Shown here one piece after another: positions 6,521 through 12,260 of a stretch of 12,260 nucleotides of DNA (its first letter is position 1; each line of letters starts with the position of its first letter). The notes beneath the pieces are model-generated. The model had not been told where the DNA came from. It did no database searches and saw only the letters and a list, made by a program, of their open reading frames with translations. The DNA lies in contig JACOUJ010000048.1 in NCBI GenBank assembly GCA_016177865.1, positions 1-12,260 of the forward strand. The letters run 5' to 3'. Both the position numbers and the translations under genes were made by a program. This DNA comes from Candidatus Rokuibacteriota bacterium (GTDB lineage Bacteria; Methylomirabilota; Methylomirabilia; Rokubacteriales; JACOUJ01).

Positions 6521-7710
6521 GGCGGATCGGGTTCGTCGTTCAACGTTACGGGCTTGAGGTCAACGGGGGGGCGGAGCATCACTGCCGCCGGCTGGCCGAA
6601 CAGTTACGCTCCGACTTCGACGTGGAGGTGCTGACCACGTGCGCCCTCGACTATTTGAGGTGGAAGAATCACTACCCCGAGGGGGCGGAGACCCTGAACG
6701 GCGTGACCGTCCGAAGATTCCGGACCGACTTCCCCAGGCGGATCCGCGCGTTCGGGCGCTTCGCCGACCGCCTCTACCTCGCCCCCCACACCTTTTTCGA
6801 CGAGGCGGAGTGGATCAGGCGCCAGGGACCCCACGCGCTCGGCCTCCTCCGCTACCTCAAGGAGCACGAGGCCGAGTACGACCTTTTCATCTTCTTCACC
6901 TATCTCTATTTCCCGACACTCCTTGGCCTCCCCCTGGTCCCCTGGAAGGCCGTCCTCGTCCCGACGGCCCACGACGAGCCGCCACTCTCCCTGGATTGCG
7001 TCCGTCCCCTCTTTCATCTACCGCGCGGGATCATCTATAACTCTGAAGAGGAGCGGACCCTCATTCAAAGTCGGTTTCGAAATGAGCATATCCCCTGGGA
7101 AGTGATCGGGGCCGGAGTGGATCCCGCGGCCGATGCGGACCCGGAGCGGTTCCGCCGCCGTTACGGAATAAAGGGAGATTACCTTCTCTATGTGGGGCGC
7201 GTGGATGTGAAGAAGGGGTGCCGAGAGCTTTTCGATGACGTGGTCCGTCTCCACGGGAGTGGCCACCACCGCTTGAGATTGGTGTTGGTGGGGAGCGTGG
7301 CGATGAAGCTCCCACGCCACCCCGCTGTCACGGCTCTTGGGTTCCTGCCAGAGGCCGACAAAAACGACGCCCTGGCCGGGGCCCTGGCCCTCGTGGTGCC
7401 GTCGCCATATGAGAGCCTTTCCCTGGTCGCCCTGGAGGCGTGGGGTCTCGGGATCCCGGTGCTGGCGAGCGCCGCCTCCCCGGTGCTCGTCGGACACTGC
7501 GAACGGAGCGGCGGCGGCGTCATCTATCTCGATTCACGGGAATTCATTCAGGGAGCGGACCGGCTCTCTTCGACGCCGGGACTCTGCCACGCGCTGGGGG
7601 AGAAGGGACGGGAGTACGTGGAACGCCATTTCCGCTGGCCCCCTCTCATTGAACGCTACCGGCGCTTCATCGAGAACGCGTTGAAGGAATCCTCGTTGTC
7701 AGAGCGATAA
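6517..7710 (+). CDS. GT4-family glycosyltransferase, paralogue of the gene at 4118
   Basis: Retaining GT-B enzyme, 397 residues. Seen: MRRIGFVVQRYG, NGGAEHHCRRLAEQL, LTTCALDYLRWKNHYPEG, VRRF, an aromatic-rich FFTYLYFPTLLG segment (about 128-139), IIYNSEEE, a donor half from YLLYVGRVDVKKG, LVLVGS, GFLPEADK, and EX7E as ESLSLVALE (Glu299, Glu307). It resembles the protein at 4118 along its whole length, including the conserved spacing of LTTCA, NHY and VRRF. The ATG lies in the upstream stop (ATGA), with GAAGGA about ten bases before. It is probably one of three chain-building transferases in the cluster. Substrate unknown; the paralogy suggests a similar donor with a different linkage, which is inference. 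Confidence 0.9.
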   Translation: MRRIGFVVQRYGLEVNGGAEHHCRRLAEQLRSDFDVEVLTTCALDYLRWKNHYPEGAETLNGVTVRRFRTDFPRRIRAFGRFADRLYLAPHTFFDEAEWIRRQGPHALGLLRYLKEHEAEYDLFIFFTYLYFPTLLGLPLVPWKAVLVPTAHDEPPLSLDCVRPLFHLPRGIIYNSEEERTLIQSRFRNEHIPWEVIGAGVDPAADADPERFRRRYGIKGDYLLYVGRVDVKKGCRELFDDVVRLHGSGHHRLRLVLVGSVAMKLPRHPAVTALGFLPEADKNDALAGALALVVPSPYESLSLVALEAWGLGIPVLASAASPVLVGHCERSGGGVIYLDSREFIQGADRLSSTPGLCHALGEKGREYVERHFRWPPLIERYRRFIENALKESSLSER

Positions 7711-7721
7711 GGGGGAAAACG

Positions 7722-8760
7722 ATGATCCGCGTGTGCGAACCTTCCCTCAGCGATTTGGAGAAGAAATATGTGAATGAGGCCCTGGAAAACAATTGGCTTT
7801 CGTCCATCGCTCCGCCCGTTCAACTCTTTGAGGAGGCGTTTGCGAAAAGGTTCGGGGTGCGGCATGCCGTTGCCGTCAATTCCGGCGGGTCGGCCTTATT
7901 CCTCGCGTTGTGGACACTGGGCATTCGAGCAGGTGATGAGGTCATTGTTCCGACGTTCACGATGGTCGCAACCGCCGGGGCGGTGACCCAATGCGGGGCG
8001 ATTCCGGTCTTTGTCGATGCCGAACCTGATACCGGTAACATTGATGTCACGCGGATCGAGGAGAAGATCACGCCACGGACAAAAGCCGTGATGCCGGTCC
8101 ATATCTATGGCCACCCGTGCGATATGGATCCGATCCGTGAGATCGCAAGAGACTATGGACTGGTCATCATTGAAGATGCCGCGGAATCACATGGGGCCCT
8201 GTATAAAGGGAAACCGGCCGGCACCCTCGGAGACGCGGGATGTTTTTCATTCTATGCGAACACTGGCCTATGCCCTTCGGCACTGCCGGGCGTACGATTT
8301 TGATGATACGAGGCACTTTTGGCATAAGCGGTTGGCCTGGAACCTTCGCATGAGCTCATTAGAGGCGGCGGTCGGACGAGCGCAGTTGGAGCGCCTGGAC
8401 GAGCTGATCGAAGCACGGAGGGCAAACGCCCGCTATTATGCGGACCGGCTTCGCAACCAGGTCGAGCTCCTGACGGAGAAGCCATACGCACGATCGGTCT
8501 CCTGGATGTTTGGCATTCTGCTCCCGGACGAGAAGACCCGGGACGGATTGATGCGATTTTTGGAGACGCGTGAAGTGGAGGCGCGCACCTTCTTTTTGCC
8601 GATGAATCGGCAACCGATTTATAAGACACCCGAGCCGTTCCCGGTCGCCGACGGCTTGGGGGGACGAGGACTCTATCTGCCATCCTCCTCGCATCTGACC
8701 GAGGACGAGAAGGAAACCGTGATTCGGTGTGTGAGACAGTACCTCGAGAAGCGGCGTTAG
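7722..8760 (+). pseudogene. DegT/DnrJ/EryC1/StrS aminotransferase (GDP-perosamine-synthase type), frame broken by deletion
   Basis: PLP-dependent sugar aminotransferase in two frames. The first part runs from ATG 7722 (preceded by GGGGGAAA) to Asn180 (8259-8261): NSGGSALFLAL (cofactor phosphate loop), VPTFTMVATA, VHIYGHPCDMD, IEDAAESHGA (Asp152, PLP-ring aspartate) and GDAGCFSFYAN. In this family the next residue is the PLP Schiff-base lysine, followed by a GEGG loop. Here the lysine, GEGG and roughly 17 residues are absent, and homology resumes at 8263 in another frame (LAYALRHCRAYDF, then NLRMSSLEAAVGRAQLERLDELI) to TAG 8758-8760. The old frame reads 13 junk residues to TGA 8301. Without the lysine, neither part can catalyse transamination. 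GHPCDMD and the opening PSLS..EKKYV favour a perosamine-synthase-type enzyme acting on GDP-4-keto-6-deoxymannose; the substrate is inferred. An assembly error is possible, though a loss of about 50 bases is not a typical base-calling slip. Confidence 0.88.
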
Positions 8761-8788
8761 GGCGCGAGCAGCTCGGGGTGGATCAGGC

Positions 8789-9526
8789 GTGGAACCGGAG
8801 GAGTACCGCCGGATGTTCGAACAGGAGGACCACCACTGGTGGTTCCTTGCCAAGCGGGCCCTGGTCCGGTCGCTTCTCAGGCGGTATGCCGCGTTGCCCC
8901 CGGCGGTCGCGCTGGACGTGGGCTGTGGAACCGGAGGCACTCTCCAGGCCTTTTCACCCTTGGGCGGGCTGTGGATTGGGATGGACCGGTCGGAGCTGGG
9001 CCTCCGCCTGTGTCGCAAGCGAGGACTGCCCCGTCTCCTGCAAGCCTCGGCCGGGGCTCTGCCCGTGAGATCCGAAAGCGCGGATCTTCTCCTGTGTCTG
9101 GATGTGCTATACCACCGAGGGATTCTCGACGACCGAGCCGTCCTCGCCGAGTGCTTCCGGGTTTTACGACCCGGTGGGACGGCGGTGATTATCGATTCGG
9201 CGCTGGAATGGCTCAGGGGCCCTCACGACGAGGCGGTCCACGCCCGCAAGCGATACCGGCTCGGAGAGCTCTCGGACCTGGTCGGGGGCGGCGGGTTTCA
9301 GATCGTCAGACGGAGTTACGCGAACACGCTGCTCTTCTTGCCGATGGTCGCCTACCGTCTGACCCGAAGATGGTTCCCGGGGCAGCCCCCCCGCTCTGAC
9401 GTTTTGGCGATCCCCCGCCCGCTCCAAACCATTCTGGTGGCGGTCATGCAACTAGAGCGGTGGATCCTCCGATGGGTGGATCTCCCCATCGGGACATCCG
9501 TGGTGGTGGTGGCGAAGAAGCCATGA
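8789..9526 (+). CDS. Class I SAM-dependent methyltransferase (Methyltransf_11-like)
   Basis: 245 residues, probably cytoplasmic. It opens with MEPEEYRRMFEQEDHHWWF, an N-terminal HWWF signature common in methyltransferases of polysaccharide clusters. Motif I is ALDVGCGTGG (Asp43 to Gly50), the ribose-binding acid is Asp66 in GMDRSE, and LLCLDVLYH (near 106-114) is motif II. The middle shows VLRPGGTAVIIDSA. The C-terminus is partly hydrophobic (LLFLPMVAYRL, about 179-189, and LQTILVAVMQLERWIL) and may rest on the membrane. GTG 8789 is taken as the start because the HWWF block needs it; GGGGTGGA lies upstream. The stop overlaps the next gene as ATGA. It may methylate a sugar or a lipid-linked intermediate; the substrate cannot be told. 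It lacks the coiled coil of the methyltransferase at 2835 and is not a close copy of it. Confidence 0.88.
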   Translation: MEPEEYRRMFEQEDHHWWFLAKRALVRSLLRRYAALPPAVALDVGCGTGGTLQAFSPLGGLWIGMDRSELGLRLCRKRGLPRLLQASAGALPVRSESADLLLCLDVLYHRGILDDRAVLAECFRVLRPGGTAVIIDSALEWLRGPHDEAVHARKRYRLGELSDLVGGGGFQIVRRSYANTLLFLPMVAYRLTRRWFPGQPPRSDVLAIPRPLQTILVAVMQLERWILRWVDLPIGTSVVVVAKKP

Positions 9527-10224
9527 CCATCTCCGTCATCCTCCCCACCTACAATGAGCGGGAGACAATCGTCCCCCTGGTTGGTGAGATCCTCTCGGCC
9601 GTCCCCGAGGCTGAGGTGTTGGTGGTGGATGATGATTCGCCGGACCAGACTTGGGCTCTGGTCGAGCAGGCCTCTGCGGGGGACCCCCGCGTTCGGGTCC
9701 TTCGGCGGATCGGCCGGCGAGGCCTTCCCTCGGCATTGGCTGACGGGATCGCCCAAGCCAAAGGAGCGGCAGTGGTCTGGCTCGACGCAGACGGCTCCAT
9801 GCCCGCCGCGGTCATCCCGGTCCTCGTCGCCAGGCTGGAAGTAGCCGAGGTGGCCGTGGCCTCCCGCTATGTCCGGGGTGGGCAAGATACTCGGACCTCT
9901 CGCGTCCGGGTGGGGACGAGCTGGCTCATCAATGCGTTCGCCGCCCTTCTCCTCGGGTGGGGAGTCAGGGACTACACCTCCGGCTTTATCGCTGTGCGGC
10001 AGGCTGTCCTCGACCGTGTTCCGCTCCGGACCCACTACGCCTACGGCGACTACTGCATCGACTTCCTCTACCGGGTCGCCCAAGCCGGCTTCCGAATCGA
10101 AGAGATCCCGTACCGTTGCGGGGAGCGGCGAGGCGGCGAGACCAAGACTGCCCCGGACCTCAGACAATTTGTCGGCCTGGGGCTCACCTACGTTGTTTCA
10201 ATCCTCAGGCTCAGGTTCCGCTGA
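9523..10224 (+). CDS. GT2 glycosyltransferase, polyprenyl-phosphate-mannose synthase type
   Basis: 233 residues, GT-A fold. ISVILPTYNERETI opens the domain. VVDDDSPDQTW carries the nucleotide-binding acids (Asp36-38). DAD at 88-90 is the metal-binding DxD. SRYVRGG, RDYTSGFIAVRQ and the closing EEIPYRCGERRGGETK block are the usual landmarks of the dolichyl/polyprenyl-phosphate mannose synthase branch. It would move a sugar from a nucleotide donor to polyprenyl phosphate on the cytoplasmic face. No C-terminal membrane domain is present, so it is the short soluble or peripheral form. The ATG at 9523 overlaps the methyltransferase stop; an in-frame ATG at 9460 inside the upstream gene would add unrelated residues and is rejected. 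The neighbour at 10244 is a GT-C protein that could use such a lipid donor. Confidence 0.87.
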   Translation: MTISVILPTYNERETIVPLVGEILSAVPEAEVLVVDDDSPDQTWALVEQASAGDPRVRVLRRIGRRGLPSALADGIAQAKGAAVVWLDADGSMPAAVIPVLVARLEVAEVAVASRYVRGGQDTRTSRVRVGTSWLINAFAALLLGWGVRDYTSGFIAVRQAVLDRVPLRTHYAYGDYCIDFLYRVAQAGFRIEEIPYRCGERRGGETKTAPDLRQFVGLGLTYVVSILRLRFR

Positions 10225-10243
10225 AGGTCGCGAGGCGAAGCTG

Positions 10244-12260
10244 ATGAACCGCTGGGGAGTGATCGCAGGGATCGCAGCATTGACGGCCGGCGGGGCCGCG
10301 CTCCGGGCTATCTTCCTCCGCTATCCCTACATTGACTCAGACCAGGCGGTGATCGGTCTCATGGGGATCCGCATCCTCAGGGGGGAGTTCCCGATTTACT
10401 TCTGGGGGGAGCCATACAGCGGGACGCTTGAGTCCTTCGTCGCCGCTCTCACGTTCTTCCTCTTCGGCGTCTCGAGACTGACCCTCAATGTGGTACCGTT
10501 TCTCTTTTCCCTCATCTTCCTCCTCCTCACATGGCGGTTGGGGCTCGTCATCTTTGATCGTCTCACCGGACTCCTGGGCCTGGCCTTGGCGGCCTTCCCT
10601 CCCATGCTGTTGACATGGCACAGCGTCCTGGCCCGGGGGAACTACATCGAAAACCTGGTTCTCGGCAACCTCCTGCTCCTCCTCACCCTCAAGCTCGCTC
10701 GCCCGGACCTCCGGCCGGCCGCCCATTGTCGGGCTCTGTTAGTCTATGGGTCCGTCTTGGGCTTCGCCTGGTACATGAGCTTTCAGAGTGTTCACTATCT
10801 GATCGTCTCCGTCCTCTTCCTCCTTTGGCGGGGGCGGAGGAGCCTACTCCTTCGCCAGTCGTGGATCGGATTGTTGGCGGCGATGGTTGGGAGCCTTCCC
10901 TTCTGGGTACACAACCTGACGACAGGGTTCTCTTCCTTTGGGGCCATCCGCTGGTACGCAAGAGGGGCCTTCCCGTTAGACGCCTTTACCCTCTTTGTCA
11001 GCGTGAAACTCCCCGTTTTCCTCGGGGCCTCAGGCTTCCCATATAACTTTGAGCGGCTTGTGACCCGGCAGGTCCCCTTCCTGGAATGGGTCATTCCGGG
11101 GCTCTACACCGCGAGTTTCCTCCTTGCCCTGGGGATGTTCGTGCGAGGGAAGGTCGCTCGACTGTCCAAGGGTTGGCGAGGCGTGGAGATCCTTCTTCTC
11201 CTCCCCTTGGTGGTCGCGGGGGTGACAGTCGGGGGAGGGTTCGGGGCCGGCGGTGATGCGAGGTATCTGCTCCCCATCTACACCTCGGCACCGCTCCTCC
11301 TTGGGGGGCTTGTCGCGGCGCTTGCCCGTCGATCCCGACCTCTTGGCGGCGTGGTCCTGGGGGTGGTCCTTTTCTCCAACCTCTACGGTCATCTCACGAC
11401 CGCGGAAGGCCTCCCTCGCTACCAGGTGCACCTCGAAAATGATCGGGCGCTCTTCGCGTACATGAAGGAGCACGGCCTCAGGCATGCCTCCGCCCCAGAG
11501 TACTGGTTCAGCTACCGGTTTACCTTTGACGCTGAGGAGTCCATTATCTTTGCCACTCCCTTCTGGAGAGAGTACCCCCGGTATCTCAGCAAATATCCGC
11601 CCTATACTCGGCTAGTCAACCAGGCGATGCCCTCGGCCTACGTCCTTTGGAGTGTCGCTGGCCCGATCGAGAGAACCCTTCAGGCAGACGGGATACCGTA
11701 TGACAGGGTCGTGATTGGCCGGCTTACGCTTCTCCATCGCTTTAGTCCCCCCTCGTCCCCGGGGCGAAGCCTAACCTCCGGCGGTTGGCGCCTTGTGGGG
11801 GGAACAGGGCGGGAGACTTTTGATCGGGATCTCACCACGGGGTGGCGAGGGGCACCGAACGAGCCGCTCACCATCGACCTCGGAGAAAGTTCAACCCTTC
11901 TCAGGATCTCCCTCTACCTCGGTGAAGAGAGCCTTCGGCTTCCCCACGGTCTGCAAGTCCTGGCTTCGGTGAACGGGAACGACTGGACATTGCTGATCTC
12001 CACCGATCCTCTGGTCCCTGGGTTCGCGTGGATGGGTAATCGGCTGATCCTTGAGGAGCATGGACGGGTTGGGCTGAGCTTCCGGCCGGTGGCGGCCCGC
12101 TATCTCAAGATCCAGTTGGCTCCTGGTCCCCAGCCAGGTCGGTGGGGGATCAACGAACTCTTTGTCTATACCGAAGGAGAAGAAGCGCCCGTTCCCCTCC
12201 TTTCCTGGCGGGGTCTTTACGCCGAGGATCCGGGGATCGTGACCCAAACCCTCCTGGAAT
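10244..12260 (+). CDS. GT-C-type membrane glycosyltransferase with discoidin-like domain, 3' end outside window
   Basis: The frame is open from ATG 10244 to the window edge (672 codons). Residues 1-24 look like an uncleaved first membrane segment. RYPYIDSDQAVIGL follows, with Asp31 and Asp33 in the first outer loop, the position of the catalytic/metal acid in GT-C (PMT/ArnT/GT39-like) enzymes. GEPYSGTLESF and about ten more hydrophobic segments (to about residue 385) follow, then a soluble part with FDAEESIIFATPFWREYP. Residues about 511-645 resemble a discoidin/F5-8 type C sugar-binding domain: FDRDLTTGW, LTIDLGES, LQVLASVNGNDW, ARYLKIQL and INELFVY. It would take a sugar from a polyprenyl-phosphate donor on the outer face. 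Start chosen as the first ATG, 19 bases after the upstream stop, with a weak GAAG site. The GT-C class is likely; the exact family and substrate are not established. Confidence 0.8.
   Translation, partial: MNRWGVIAGIAALTAGGAALRAIFLRYPYIDSDQAVIGLMGIRILRGEFPIYFWGEPYSGTLESFVAALTFFLFGVSRLTLNVVPFLFSLIFLLLTWRLGLVIFDRLTGLLGLALAAFPPMLLTWHSVLARGNYIENLVLGNLLLLLTLKLARPDLRPAAHCRALLVYGSVLGFAWYMSFQSVHYLIVSVLFLLWRGRRSLLLRQSWIGLLAAMVGSLPFWVHNLTTGFSSFGAIRWYARGAFPLDAFTLFVSVKLPVFLGASGFPYNFERLVTRQVPFLEWVIPGLYTASFLLALGMFVRGKVARLSKGWRGVEILLLLPLVVAGVTVGGGFGAGGDARYLLPIYTSAPLLLGGLVAALARRSRPLGGVVLGVVLFSNLYGHLTTAEGLPRYQVHLENDRALFAYMKEHGLRHASAPEYWFSYRFTFDAEESIIFATPFWREYPRYLSKYPPYTRLVNQAMPSAYVLWSVAGPIERTLQADGIPYDRVVIGRLTLLHRFSPPSSPGRSLTSGGWRLVGGTGRETFDRDLTTGWRGAPNEPLTIDLGESSTLLRISLYLGEESLRLPHGLQVLASVNGNDWTLLISTDPLVPGFAWMGNRLILEEHGRVGLSFRPVAARYLKIQLAPGPQPGRWGINELFVYTEGEEAPVPLLSWRGLYAEDPGIVTQTLLE

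Noticed and set aside
8107..8760. Second half of the aminotransferase as an independent gene
   Set aside because: Its first ~50 codons overlap the first half in another frame and carry no family similarity. Homology begins only at 8263, and it lacks the cofactor-binding half.
1..12260. CRISPR arrays, tRNA or rRNA genes, transposase genes
   Set aside because: I saw no regularly spaced direct repeats, no RNA-gene signatures and no transposase-like protein on either strand.

Overview
The window is one strand of a GC-rich (roughly 60-65% by eye) bacterial surface-polysaccharide locus. Every gene I can support lies on the + strand, mostly with stop/start overlaps or gaps of a few bases, so it reads as one long operon that runs off both ends. 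The genes are a nucleotide-sugar reductase, a Wzm/Wzt ABC exporter, several glycosyltransferases and methyltransferases, and a membrane GT-C protein. Together they indicate a Gram-negative-type cell making an O-antigen-like glycan by the ABC-transporter route. No Wzx or Wzy gene is visible. The composition and the palindromic spacers resemble, from memory only, metagenomic Rokubacteria/Methylomirabilota (NC10) genomes. I hold that placement weakly.

Layout. 1-636: 3' part of a GDP-4-dehydro-6-deoxy-D-mannose reductase (rmd-like). 633-1409: Wzm permease. 1411-1530: a 120-bp imperfect palindrome directly after the wzm stop. 1592-2821: Wzt ATPase with a C-terminal glycan-binding domain. 2835-4121: a methyltransferase with a long N-terminal helical/coiled-coil part, a candidate chain-terminating enzyme. 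4118-5296: a GT4 glycosyltransferase. 5297-5410: a 114-bp spacer packed with hairpins. 5411-6520 and 6517-7710: two further GT4 enzymes; the second is a paralogue of the one at 4118. 7722-8760: a DegT/perosamine-synthase-type aminotransferase broken by an internal deletion that removes its PLP lysine and shifts the frame. 8789-9526: a small class I methyltransferase. 9523-10224: a GT2 of the polyprenyl-phosphate-mannose synthase type. 10244-end: a large GT-C-type membrane protein with a discoidin (F5/8 type C)-like domain, cut by the window edge.

How they may work together (inference). Rmd supplies GDP-D-rhamnose. The cytoplasmic GT4 enzymes build the chain on a lipid carrier. The coiled-coil methyltransferase caps it. 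The Wzt C-terminal domain recognises the capped end, and Wzm/Wzt exports it. The GT2 and GT-C pair could add a side sugar on the far side of the membrane from a polyprenyl-phosphate donor. The broken aminotransferase would have drawn on the same GDP-4-keto-6-deoxymannose pool to make an amino sugar such as perosamine, so its loss would change the glycan. The most unusual observations are the decayed aminotransferase, the 120-bp palindrome between wzm and wzt, the hairpin spacer that runs into a start region, and the GT-C/discoidin fusion.
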